Below are positions 6,635 to 13,902 of a DNA stretch of 21,217 nucleotides, one piece after another. Source of the stretch: an uncultured Clostridia bacterium. GTDB lineage: Bacteria; Bacillota; Clostridia; Christensenellales; Aristaeellaceae. Numbering within the stretch: the first letter of the stretch is position 1; every line of letters starts with the position of its first letter. The translations under genes and the position numbers were made by a program. Below the pieces are notes generated by a model. That model was not told the origin of the DNA. It was given only the letters and a program-made list of their open reading frames with translations, and ran no database searches. Location: assembly GCA_934647305.1 (NCBI GenBank), contig CAKUFI010000046.1:1-21217 (forward strand), in the 5' to 3' direction.

Positions 6635-7667
6635 GAAGAAAAACTCCCCGCACAAGGTACTTTCCCGCATCTGGTCGGGCTACAGCTTTATCTTCATTTT
6701 CGCCGTGATTTTCCTGGCCTACTACCTGGTTAACCCCAATCTGACCTGGGTGGGCGTGATGAACATTCTCAGGCACTCGGCGGTCGTCGGCATCATCGCG
6801 CTGGGTGCGGGGCTGATTATCATCACCGGCCAGATCGACCTGTCCGTCGGCTCGATGCTGGCGTTCGTGGGCGGCTTCACGGTCATGACGTTCAACGTGA
6901 CCAACAGTATACTGCTCGCCTTCCTGGCGGCGATCGTGTGCGGCGGTCTGTGCGGCCTGTTTAACGGCGTGCTGGTGGGCAAGGCCAAGATGCCCGCGTT
7001 CATCGTCACCCTGGCCACGATGCTGATCTACCGCTCGCTGACCCGCTTCATCTGCCACGAGATTCCCGTCGCCATCTCGGGCGGCAGCAACAGCCTGTTT
7101 AAGCTGCTCTCCAGCAACAGCCTGTACAAGCCCTTCTTCAGCTTCGGCAACAGCAAGCTGCTCACCATTCCGGTAACCGGTCTGTTCCTGATTGTACTGA
7201 CCGTCGCCGTCGTCTACGTGACCACCTGCACCAAGTTCGGCAAGCAGCTCTACGCGGTGGGCAGCAACGAGCGCGCGGCGCGCCTGTCGGGCATCAATGT
7301 GGACGGCGTGCGCATCGCGGTGTTCGTGATCACCGGCGTACTGACCGGCGTGAGCGCCTTCCTCTGGATCAGCATGAACGCCTCGGTCGATCCGGCCACC
7401 ACCGGCGGCAGCTACGAGATGTACGCCATCGCGGCGGTCGTGCTGGGCGGCATCGCCATGTCGGGCGGCAGGGGAAAGTGCGTGGGCATACTCTTCGGCG
7501 TGATGTCCTACACGGTCATCGACAAGATCATCGTCGCGCTCAAGATGAACACGCTGCTCAACGACACGGTCAAGGGCACGATCCTGATCGTCGCCATCAT
7601 CGTGCAGACCATGGCGCCGGTCATCAGGGAGCACATTCAGGCCAGGCGCCGCCGCCGCCTCAGCTGA
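6627..7667 (+). CDS. Sugar ABC transporter permease (RbsC/XylH type)
   Basis: The 346-residue membrane protein forms the transport channel with the ATPase encoded upstream. It belongs to the branched BPD_transp_2 family, with about eight to ten hydrophobic segments between residues 20 and 332. Family landmarks are GQIDLSVGS (68-76), KMPAFIVTLATM (121-132), the cytoplasmic coupling stretch YAVGSNERAARLSGI (209-223) and AVVLGGIAMSGGRG (270-283). The tail is strongly basic (ARRRRR), as expected for a cytoplasmic end. The start at 6627 is chosen because GGAGGG lies eight bases upstream; an in-frame TTG at 6603 lies inside the ATPase gene with no such site. The overlap implies translational coupling. 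No sugar kinase or regulator follows. Confidence 0.93.
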   Translation: MTEKKNSPHKVLSRIWSGYSFIFIFAVIFLAYYLVNPNLTWVGVMNILRHSAVVGIIALGAGLIIITGQIDLSVGSMLAFVGGFTVMTFNVTNSILLAFLAAIVCGGLCGLFNGVLVGKAKMPAFIVTLATMLIYRSLTRFICHEIPVAISGGSNSLFKLLSSNSLYKPFFSFGNSKLLTIPVTGLFLIVLTVAVVYVTTCTKFGKQLYAVGSNERAARLSGINVDGVRIAVFVITGVLTGVSAFLWISMNASVDPATTGGSYEMYAIAAVVLGGIAMSGGRGKCVGILFGVMSYTVIDKIIVALKMNTLLNDTVKGTILIVAIIVQTMAPVIREHIQARRRRRLS

Positions 7668-7682
7668 AACAGTTTTCCAGGC

Positions 7683-7713
7683 AAGGGGAATCGGTACGCG
7701 CCGGTTCCCTTTT
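7683..7713 (+). terminator. Terminator of the sugar ABC importer operon
   Basis: AAGGGGAATCGG (7683-7694) pairs with CCGGTTCCCTT with one bulge and one G-T pair, and the descending arm runs into TTTT (7710-7713). It lies just after the permease stop. Confidence 0.75.
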
Positions 7714-7730
7714 CACTGCGTGAGAAATGC

Positions 7731-7759
7731 TTGACAACGCAAACAATCGGTGCTACAAT
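7731..7759 (+). promoter_or_regulatory. Near-consensus promoter of the first MATE gene
   Basis: A perfect TTGACA (7731-7736) and TACAAT (7754-7759) are separated by 17 bases. This places the transcript start near 7766, which rules out the earlier in-frame GTG at 7750 as the translation start. Confidence 0.85.
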
Positions 7760-7770
7760 CATTTTATCAG

Positions 7771-7788
7771 GCGCGCCGATCGGCGTGC
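7771..7788. promoter_or_regulatory. Operator-like palindrome just after the MATE transcript start
   Basis: An 18-base near-perfect palindrome (GCGCGCCGATCGGCGTGC, one mismatched pair) begins about five bases after the predicted transcript start. This is a classic roadblock position for a repressor. It could also fold as an RNA hairpin at the 5' end. The inner decamer GCCGATCGGC recurs at 11671-11680 inside the terminator of the second MATE gene. Confidence 0.5.
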
Positions 7789-7818
7789 AAAATTTTACTT
7801 CGGAGAAGAGGAAAGCAC

Positions 7819-9228
7819 ATGGGGATGTTTACGCGGCTGTTCGGGGTCAGGGACGACCAGGGACAGCCGATTGAAGAGGGTCAGCTCAAGCAGCTGTACA
7901 GACAGAGTCTGTCGATCGCCTGGCCCTCTACCGTAGAGGGGGCGCTTCTGAGCATCATCAGCTCAGTCGACACGATGATGGTGGGCACGCTGGGCGCGGC
8001 GGCCATCGCCTCGGTCGGCCTGACCAGTCAGCCGCGAATGATCCTGCTCATCTGCGCGCAGGCGCTCTGTGTGGGTACGACGGCGCTGTGCGCCCGCAGA
8101 AAGGGCGCGAACAACCCGGAGGGCGCGAACTCCTGCCTGGCGCAGTCGCTGGGCGTGGTGACGGCGCTGGGCCTTCTGATGATGCTGATGGGCTATTTCG
8201 GCGCTGACTGGTTTATGCGGCTGGCCGGCGCGAACGAGGACACGCTGGAGATGAGCGTGGCCTACTTCCGCATCATCAGCCTGGGCATACCGCTCAACTG
8301 CTGGTCGCTGTGCATCTGCGCGGCGCTTCGGGCCATCGGCCATACGCGCATCACGATGGTCAGCAACATGATCGCCAACCTGGTCAACGTCTGCCTGAAC
8401 TACCTGCTGATTAACGGCCATTTCGGCTTCCCGGCGCTGGGCGTGCGCGGCGCGGCGATTGCGACCGTGTGCGGCACGGCGGTGGGCTGCGCGATCGCCA
8501 TAGGCAACGTGACCCATCGCCACGGCTATTACCACCTGTCCCTGCCGCATTTTGACCGCGAGACGCTCAGCGGCCTGGTCAAGATCGGCTCCGGCTCGAT
8601 CCTCGAGTCGGTCTGCCTGCGCCTGGGCTTCCTGATTTCCGCACGCCTGATTGCAGGCATCGGCACCGTGGCCTTCGCCGCCTATCAGATCGTCAATCAG
8701 GTCACCGGCCTGTCGTTCACCCTGAGCGACGGCATCGCCTCGGCCGGCACGGCGCTGGTGGGGCAGAGTCTGGGTGCAAAGCGGCGTGACCTGGCCATGG
8801 CCAACGTGCGCGTCAGCCGCAAGATCAGCGTGGTCGCGGCGCTGCTGCTCATGGCGGCGATCATCCTGCTCAGGCGGCCGCTGGCACTGCTGTTCACGAG
8901 CGACGAGGAGATTATCTTCAACGTTTCGCTGTCCTTCTTCGTGGTTTCAACCGGCTTCTTGCCCCAGAACGGCCGCGTGGTCTACTCGGGCTGCCTGCGT
9001 GGCGCGGGCGACGTGCGCTATGTGGCGATCTGCTCGCTGATCAGCGTGGCCATCCTGCGCCCGGTGCTGACCTGGCTGTTCTGCTATCCGCTGAACGCCG
9101 CGCTTCCGCACCTGTACCTGGCGGTCGCCGGCCCTTGGATTGCGTTCGTGATCGACGCCTTCGTGCGCGACGGCCTGCTCTATCACCGCATCCGCAGGGG
9201 AAAATGGCTGGATATCCGCCTCTCCTGA
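7819..9228 (+). CDS. MATE family multidrug or metabolite efflux transporter (first copy)
   Basis: The 469-residue protein has about twelve predicted membrane segments in two MatE halves (roughly 30-240 and 250-450 from this start). MATE pumps exchange cations for organic compounds across the cytoplasmic membrane. Family features are VDTMMVGTLG near the N terminus, the first-half ALRAIGHTR and the matching second-half CLRGAGDVRY. It is closest to the NorM/DinF-like branches, but the substrate is unknown. The ATG at 7819 follows AGAGGA and lies downstream of the promoter. Its near-consensus promoter with an overlapping palindrome suggests repression relieved by an inducer. It is not closely similar to the second MATE protein, so the two are not a recent tandem duplication. 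Confidence 0.92.
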   Translation: MGMFTRLFGVRDDQGQPIEEGQLKQLYRQSLSIAWPSTVEGALLSIISSVDTMMVGTLGAAAIASVGLTSQPRMILLICAQALCVGTTALCARRKGANNPEGANSCLAQSLGVVTALGLLMMLMGYFGADWFMRLAGANEDTLEMSVAYFRIISLGIPLNCWSLCICAALRAIGHTRITMVSNMIANLVNVCLNYLLINGHFGFPALGVRGAAIATVCGTAVGCAIAIGNVTHRHGYYHLSLPHFDRETLSGLVKIGSGSILESVCLRLGFLISARLIAGIGTVAFAAYQIVNQVTGLSFTLSDGIASAGTALVGQSLGAKRRDLAMANVRVSRKISVVAALLLMAAIILLRRPLALLFTSDEEIIFNVSLSFFVVSTGFLPQNGRVVYSGCLRGAGDVRYVAICSLISVAILRPVLTWLFCYPLNAALPHLYLAVAGPWIAFVIDAFVRDGLLYHRIRRGKWLDIRLS

Positions 9229-9243
9229 CGCACATAAAAACTT

Positions 9244-9266
9244 CCCTCCGCAGTGCTCGCGGAGGG
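9244..9266. terminator. Shared terminator between the first MATE gene and the LysR gene
   Basis: A perfect 8-base-pair stem CCCTCCGC/GCGGAGGG with a seven-base loop lies between the two convergent stops. CTTTCT follows on the plus side and AAAACTT precedes it, which gives a T-rich tail in the minus direction, so it can serve both genes. Confidence 0.8.
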
Positions 9267-9276
9267 CTTTCTCAGT

Positions 9277-10188
9277 TTACGGCCGCTCGTCCGCTGCGGC
9301 TTCTTTTTTCGTCAGGTAATGCATCAGGCGCATGGCGGCGGTGCTCAGCGTGCGGCCGCTTTCCTGCACCAGGCTGATGTGGCGCGGGGGAATAGGCTCG
9401 TCCAGCTGAATCGGTTGCACGTGCAGCTCCTTCGGCAGGCTCTCCAGCATGAAGCCGGGCACGAACCCGATTCCCAGCCCGCAGGCCACCATCGGCGGGA
9501 TCTGGTCGGTGATGGCCGCCTCGATGTCCGGCTCAAACCGTAGCTTCTTCTGCAGGAACAGATCGCTGTAAAAGGCGTAGGTGTAGCTGCTCCGCCCAAG
9601 TGAGATCAGCGGGCAGCGGGACAGCTCCTCCAGCGTGTGCGTCCCCTCGGCCAGCTGCGCGTAGGCCTCGCCGCACACGGGCAGCTCGTGAAACCGCATC
9701 AGCACCCGCTCCTTGAGCGCGCTGTCGATTTCCCGCCCGGCGGTAATCACCGCGAAGTCCACGCTGCGGGAACGCACTGCCGAGAGCGCCTGCGGCGTGG
9801 AGTAATAGGAGATGCGGATGCGCACGCCCGGATAGTCGGCGTGAAAGCGCTGAAGCACCGGCAACAGCAGGCCGTGCATTGCCGTTTCTGTCGCCCCGAC
9901 CGATACGCAGCCGCTCTCCAGGCTCTTTTCACGCGCCAGCTCTTCCTCGCCCAGCTGCAGCTGCTCCATCGCGACCGATACCCGCGCGTACAGCTTTTCG
10001 CCCTCCGGGGTGAGCTGTACGCCCCGGTTCGAGCGCGCGAACAGCCGCACGCCCAGCTGATCCTCCAGCCGCCGAATCGACCGCGTCACGTTGGGCTGGC
10101 TGGACAGCAGCAGCTCGGCCGCCTGGGTCAGGTTTTCGTATTTCGCCGCGTAGTAAAACACGCGATAGTCGTCATAGCTGATGTACAT
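9277..10188 (-). CDS. LysR family transcriptional regulator
   Basis: The 303-residue protein has the standard LysR layout: an N-terminal winged helix-turn-helix (residues 4-62, with the helix-turn-helix NLTQAAELLLSSQPNVTRSI at 19-38 and LEDQLGVRLFARSNRGVQLTP following) and a substrate-binding effector domain from about residue 93 to 290. The ATG at 10188 is preceded by GGAGG on the minus strand. It is divergent from the second MATE gene across a 118-base interval with symmetric repeats, the usual layout when a LysR protein controls its divergent neighbour and itself. It is convergent with the first MATE gene. The most likely job is inducible control of the second pump; the inducer is unknown. 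Confidence 0.94.
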   Translation of the reverse strand: MYISYDDYRVFYYAAKYENLTQAAELLLSSQPNVTRSIRRLEDQLGVRLFARSNRGVQLTPEGEKLYARVSVAMEQLQLGEEELAREKSLESGCVSVGATETAMHGLLLPVLQRFHADYPGVRIRISYYSTPQALSAVRSRSVDFAVITAGREIDSALKERVLMRFHELPVCGEAYAQLAEGTHTLEELSRCPLISLGRSSYTYAFYSDLFLQKKLRFEPDIEAAITDQIPPMVACGLGIGFVPGFMLESLPKELHVQPIQLDEPIPPRHISLVQESGRTLSTAAMRLMHYLTKKEAAADERP

Positions 10189-10201
10189 GGCCCCTCCGTC
10201 A

Positions 10202-10280
10202 TCTCACAGACGCATGATGAGAATATCAAATATATATTTTACGCATGCCGCCTTTTGCAGTATAATACGGTTCTGTGAGA
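10202..10280. promoter_or_regulatory. Operator half-sites in the LysR-MATE divergent promoter region
   Basis: TCTCACAGA (10202-10210) and its exact reverse complement TCTGTGAGA (10272-10280) bracket the region. A dyad TCTCA-N11-TGAGA (10202-10222) gives a third half-site. Symmetric sites with 11-base spacing suit LysR regulators. One site lies next to the lysR ribosome binding site and the other just downstream of the MATE -10 element. Confidence 0.5.
10238..10266 (+). promoter_or_regulatory. Promoter of the second MATE gene
   Basis: A consensus TATAAT (10261-10266) has a weak -35, TTTACG (10238-10243), at 17-base spacing. A weak -35 fits a promoter that needs an activator such as the adjacent LysR protein. 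For lysR itself I find only a poor minus-strand candidate in the AT-rich stretch 10223-10241. Confidence 0.65.
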
Positions 10281-10306
10281 AAGTCAAGGGAAAAGGGGAG
10301 TTGTTC

Positions 10307-11638
10307 ATGAACAGGGATCTGACCGTCGGCAAGCCCTCGTCGGTGCTGTGGCGCTTTTGTCTGCCGCTATTCGGCAGCGTGATATTCCAGCAGCTCTATA
10401 ACATCGCCGACAGCCTGGTTGCCGGCAAGTTTATCGGCGAAAACGCGCTGGCCGCCGTGGGCAACAGCTATGAAATCACACTGATTTTCATCGCCTTCGC
10501 GTTCGGCAGCAACATCGGCTGCTCGGTCATCCTGTCCCAGCTCTTCGGCGCGCGCAGGTATCGCGACCTCCGGACGGCCGTCTCGACCGCCTTCATCGGC
10601 TGCGCGGTGCTGTGCGGGGCGCTGATGGTGATCGGCATCGCGGGCAGCGGGCTGCTTCTGCGCCTGATCAACACGCCCGAGGAGATCTTCGCCGACTCCC
10701 AGCTCTACCTGGACATCTACTGCTGGGGCCTGCCCTTCATGTTCTTCTATAATATCGCGACCGGCGTGTTTTCCGCGCTGGGCGACTCGCGCACGCCGTT
10801 TTTCTTCCTGGCGGCCTCTTCCACGTCCAACATCTTCATGGATATCCTGTTCGTGAAGGCCTTCCACATGGGCGTGGCGGGCGTGGCCTGGGCGACTTTC
10901 CTGTGCCAGGGCGTGAGCTGCGTGCTGGCGCTGCTGTTCGTGCTGATCCGGATAAAGAACCTGCCCGCGGACGGCAAACACGAGTGGTTCTCCCTGCCGA
11001 TGCTGGGCAGGGTGGCGCGCATCGCCGTACCGAGCATCCTGCAGCAGAGCTTCATTTCGGTGGGCAATATCATCATCCAGAGCGTCATCAACAGCTTCGG
11101 CGCGAGCGTCATCGCGGGCTATTCGGCCGCGGTCAAGTTCAACAACATGGTCATCACCTCGTTTACCACCATCGGCAACGGCGTGTCCAACTACACCGCG
11201 CAGAACCTGGGTGCGGAGAAGCCGGAGCGGGTGAAGGAAGGCCTGGGCGCCGCCCTTCGCATGGTCTGGCTGTTCAGCGCGATGCTGTTCACGGCTTACT
11301 TCTTCGCGGGCAGGCAGCTGCTCGAGCTGTTCATGAACAGTGAAACCGACGTGGCCAGCGCGACCGGCGTGATGTTCCTGCGCATCCTGTCGCCGTTCTA
11401 CTTCGTGGTCTCCTGCAAGCTGGCGGTGGACGGCGTGCTGCGCGGCGCGGGCTGCATGAAGGAGTTCATGATCGCCACCTTTACCGACCTGTGCATGCGC
11501 GTCGTGTTGGCGCTGGTGCTGTCGCGCTTCTTCGGCCCGACGGGCATCTGGTGCGCCTGGCCGGTGAGCTGGTGCGTCGCGACCGCGATGTCGATACTCT
11601 ACTACAAGAAGGACGTCTGGCATCGCAGCGTGGCCTGA
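10307..11638 (+). CDS. MATE family efflux transporter (second copy)
   Basis: The 443-residue, roughly twelve-helix MATE protein has two MatE halves. Diagnostic stretches are LFGSVIFQQLYNIADSLVAG near the N terminus, FSALGDSRTP in the first half and VDGVLRGAG in the second. It looks like the DinF/MepA-type branch common in Clostridia. The ATG at 10307 has GGGGAG six bases upstream; an in-frame upstream extension to 10181 runs through the promoter and is rejected. It is probably regulated by the divergent LysR protein. The substrate could be a drug, dye or endogenous metabolite and cannot be read from sequence. Confidence 0.93.
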   Translation: MNRDLTVGKPSSVLWRFCLPLFGSVIFQQLYNIADSLVAGKFIGENALAAVGNSYEITLIFIAFAFGSNIGCSVILSQLFGARRYRDLRTAVSTAFIGCAVLCGALMVIGIAGSGLLLRLINTPEEIFADSQLYLDIYCWGLPFMFFYNIATGVFSALGDSRTPFFFLAASSTSNIFMDILFVKAFHMGVAGVAWATFLCQGVSCVLALLFVLIRIKNLPADGKHEWFSLPMLGRVARIAVPSILQQSFISVGNIIIQSVINSFGASVIAGYSAAVKFNNMVITSFTTIGNGVSNYTAQNLGAEKPERVKEGLGAALRMVWLFSAMLFTAYFFAGRQLLELFMNSETDVASATGVMFLRILSPFYFVVSCKLAVDGVLRGAGCMKEFMIATFTDLCMRVVLALVLSRFFGPTGIWCAWPVSWCVATAMSILYYKKDVWHRSVA

Positions 11639-11658
11639 GCGAATACCTTATAAACATA

Positions 11659-11694
11659 CCCCCGGGAACTGCCGATCGGCGTCCCGGGGGCTTT
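11659..11694. terminator. Terminator between the second MATE gene and the convergent GH20 gene
   Basis: A strong stem CCCCCGGGA/TCCCGGGGG (11659-11667 with 11682-11690) has an inner palindrome GCCGATCGGC in its loop region and is followed by CTTTGCGTTT. It lies between two convergent stop codons and probably serves both. Confidence 0.85.
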
Positions 11695-11698
11695 GCGT

Positions 11699-13165
11699 TT
11701 ACGGATTGACGGTATAGGTGCTGTCCACCTCCCAGGAATAGAAGCCCGAATCCTCGAAGCGGCTGGGCTTGGGCATCAGCTTGCGGATGAGCACGGACGA
11801 GGTGAAGGGCACGTGCGGGTCAGGCGTATAGTCCGCGCCGTTCCAGGCCGCGCTCAGGTGATCGGGGAAGTGCATCATCATCGTGGGCAGGTGGTGCCAG
11901 GTGGTGACCATCAGGCCGGACAGATGCTGCCTGTCGGCCGCTTTGGCCAGGCACACGGTGTTCTTCGCGCCGCCACCGTCCCAGGGGCACAGCACGACGT
12001 CGAAGCCCTTTTCACTGAACAATTCGGCGCTGCGGATTTTCTCTTCCTCGGTCAGGCTGTACTGCCAGTCGGCGATGATCAGGCGGCGGTCGAGCTTCTC
12101 GAGCGCCAGGTGGGTCATCTGGTCGGGGCGGGAGGTGGCGATATAGCCGGTGCCCTTCCAGGCCTGCGCGTCCAGGAACTGGTCGCCCCAGATGAAGCCC
12201 CTGCGGCCCTGCTCGTCCAGCTCGGCGGCCAGGCCGTTGAGGTAGCGCGCCAGCATCTCGACGCGATCCTTGCCCGCGCAGCGGCGGCAGGAGGCGTAGG
12301 AATAGGCCTCGTCGCAGCCCAGGTGGAAGTATTTGCCCTCGCCGCACAGCTCGATCAGCTCCTCGCGGAAGCGGCGAAGCAGCGTGTGTACGCGCGGGTT
12401 GCTCAGGCACCAGGTCCAGCCGTCCGGCTCGAACAGGGTGGCCAGGCGCGGATTCTGGTCGAGCACCGCGTGCTTGCCCATGCCGCCGCGCGCCTGCGAG
12501 GCGTGGCCCAGGTGGTTGGTCATCGGCACGACCTCCATGCCGAAGTCGTTGGCCAGCTCGATCAGCGGTTTGATCTGGCGCTTGGAGTAGGAACGGCCGC
12601 TCCAGGCCATCTCGGGCAGCGCGTCGTACTGGATTGTGCCCCAGAACTCGAGCACGATGTGGCTGCACTTGAGCAGGCCGGCCATTGTGAAGCACTTCTC
12701 AAGCAGCGTCAGCGTGGTCTCGGGGAACACGCACACGTGGATGCTGCGCATGTCCATGCTGGGGTGGTCGTGGATGGTCAGGCAGGGAATTTCGAGCGCC
12801 TCGCTGCCGTAGTCCAGGCTGATCGGATCGATCGCCTGAATCAGGGAATAAAAAGCGTGCAGAAGGCCGGTCTCGTCCTTCGCGGCCAGGCCAATGCCGG
12901 CAGGCGTGACGACCGCGGCGTACTCGTCGGCCGCCTCGAGCGCGGGGATTTCCGCCTGCCCGATCTGCGCGCAGAAGGCGGGCAGCAGGCTGTTTTCAGC
13001 GATTTCCAGCGTCGAGCCGGTCAGACTGAAGCGGTTCCACAGGCTGCGCAGCAGCGTCTTTCTGCGCTCGGAAAGGTTACAGTTTACGTGCATCACGACG
13101 CGGCTGCCGAAGCAGAACGCGCCCGCCTGCTCGGTCAGGCTTTTTGGCTGAGGGAAGATGTTCAT
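11699..13165 (-). CDS. Glycoside hydrolase family 20 protein (beta-N-acetylhexosaminidase-like)
   Basis: The 488-residue enzyme has an N-terminal GH20b-type domain (about 1-125, with GIGLAAKDETGLLHAFYSLIQ starting at 90) and a GH20 TIM barrel beginning near residue 135. The catalytic pair D285-E286 is in HLGCDEAYSY, which matches the HxGxDE signature of enzymes using substrate-assisted catalysis on N-acetylhexosamine. There is no signal peptide or membrane segment, so it should act in the cytoplasm on imported amino-sugar oligosaccharides or on recycled wall or glycoprotein fragments. Its ATG overlaps the pcp stop (ATGA), and its AAGGAGG lies inside pcp, so the two are translationally coupled. 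The substrate linkage is not determinable; homologues vary. Confidence 0.9.
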   Translation of the reverse strand: MNIFPQPKSLTEQAGAFCFGSRVVMHVNCNLSERRKTLLRSLWNRFSLTGSTLEIAENSLLPAFCAQIGQAEIPALEAADEYAAVVTPAGIGLAAKDETGLLHAFYSLIQAIDPISLDYGSEALEIPCLTIHDHPSMDMRSIHVCVFPETTLTLLEKCFTMAGLLKCSHIVLEFWGTIQYDALPEMAWSGRSYSKRQIKPLIELANDFGMEVVPMTNHLGHASQARGGMGKHAVLDQNPRLATLFEPDGWTWCLSNPRVHTLLRRFREELIELCGEGKYFHLGCDEAYSYASCRRCAGKDRVEMLARYLNGLAAELDEQGRRGFIWGDQFLDAQAWKGTGYIATSRPDQMTHLALEKLDRRLIIADWQYSLTEEEKIRSAELFSEKGFDVVLCPWDGGGAKNTVCLAKAADRQHLSGLMVTTWHHLPTMMMHFPDHLSAAWNGADYTPDPHVPFTSSVLIRKLMPKPSRFEDSGFYSWEVDSTYTVNP

Positions 13166-13779
13166 GGCTTGTCCTCCTTTTCGTCTATCAGGGCGTTTAT
13201 CGCCGTTTCAAGGGCCGAAATCATGTCTTCAAGGGGCATGCAGGGCGGCTGGGGCTGTTTGCCCTCGGCCTGCTGGGGAAGATAGGGCAGGTGAATGAAC
13301 CCGCACAGGGGCGCATTTTTCATCCGGGATGTGACGGACAATGCCTCGTACAGCACGCGATTACATACGAATGTGCCCGCGCTGTTCGAGATGGCCGCGG
13401 TAAAGCCCGCCTCGCGCAAGGCCCGCTGCATGCGCCGGATGGGCAGCGTGGAGAAGTAGGCCGCGTCGCCCGCCGGGTCGATCGGCTGATCGGTCAAAAG
13501 CACGCCGTCGTTGTCGGAAATTGTCGCGTCCATGCAGTTGATCGCCACGCGCTCGATCGTCACGCCGCGCCGTCCGCCCGCCTGACCCACGCAGACGACC
13601 GCGTCGGGCAGGTTTTCCGCCATCAGCTCGCGCAGGCGCTCGGGGCCGCGCGCATAGGATGTGGGAATCTCCGCGCGGATCAGCTCAGCCCGGGCGCAGC
13701 TGACGCGCCTCACCGTTTCCCACGCGGGATTGATCGTTTCGCCGCCGAACGGGTCGAAACCTGTCAGAAGAATGCGCAT
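13162..13779 (-). CDS. pcp: Pyroglutamyl-peptidase I
   Basis: The 205-residue cytoplasmic cysteine peptidase removes N-terminal pyroglutamate from peptides (family C15). Length and motifs are typical: MRILLTGFDPFGGETINPAW at the N terminus, the catalytic Glu E76 in RRGVTIERVAIN, the catalytic Cys C139 in NSAGTFVCN and H163 in GFIHLPYLPQQ. The ATG has AAGGAGG seven bases upstream. It is the first gene of a two-gene operon with the GH20 gene, which overlaps it by four bases. A promoter and a pair of symmetric operator candidates lie just upstream, so the operon may be regulated separately from the kinase gene further upstream on the same strand. Confidence 0.96.
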   Translation of the reverse strand: MRILLTGFDPFGGETINPAWETVRRVSCARAELIRAEIPTSYARGPERLRELMAENLPDAVVCVGQAGGRRGVTIERVAINCMDATISDNDGVLLTDQPIDPAGDAAYFSTLPIRRMQRALREAGFTAAISNSAGTFVCNRVLYEALSVTSRMKNAPLCGFIHLPYLPQQAEGKQPQPPCMPLEDMISALETAINALIDEKEDKP

Positions 13780-13802
13780 CAGAACGCCTCCTTGTCGCGC
13801 CT

Positions 13803-13831
13803 ATCGTATCATAACACCCGCCGGTTTTCAA
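13803..13831 (-). promoter_or_regulatory. Promoter of the pcp-GH20 operon
   Basis: On the minus strand TTGAAA (13826-13831) and TACGAT (13803-13808) are 17 bases apart. The -10 lies 24 bases upstream of the pcp ATG, giving a short leader containing AAGGAGG. Confidence 0.65.
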
Positions 13832-13869
13832 GAAGCGGTCGGGAATGATTCGACTGGATGTTATGATAC
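13806..13869. promoter_or_regulatory. Paired inverted operator candidates at the pcp promoter
   Basis: GTATCATAACA (13806-13816) and its perfect reverse complement TGTTATGATAC (13859-13869) are separated by 42 bases. The first overlaps the -10 and spacer; the second lies upstream of the -35. With flanking bases the upstream site reads TGT-N6-ACA, itself a short dyad, as expected of a dimeric repressor site. Looping between the two is possible. Confidence 0.5.
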
Positions 13870-13902
13870 AGGCGAAGATTTGTGAAAAGTGGACAATATA
13901 TC

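Noticed and set aside
7750..7818. Upstream GTG start for the first MATE gene
   Set aside because: It would lie upstream of and across the -10 element (7754-7759), so it would not be in the transcript. The ATG at 7819 has a ribosome binding site.
10181..10306. Upstream ATG extension of the second MATE gene
   Set aside because: The extension runs through the promoter and half-sites. The ATG at 10307 has GGGGAG six bases before it.
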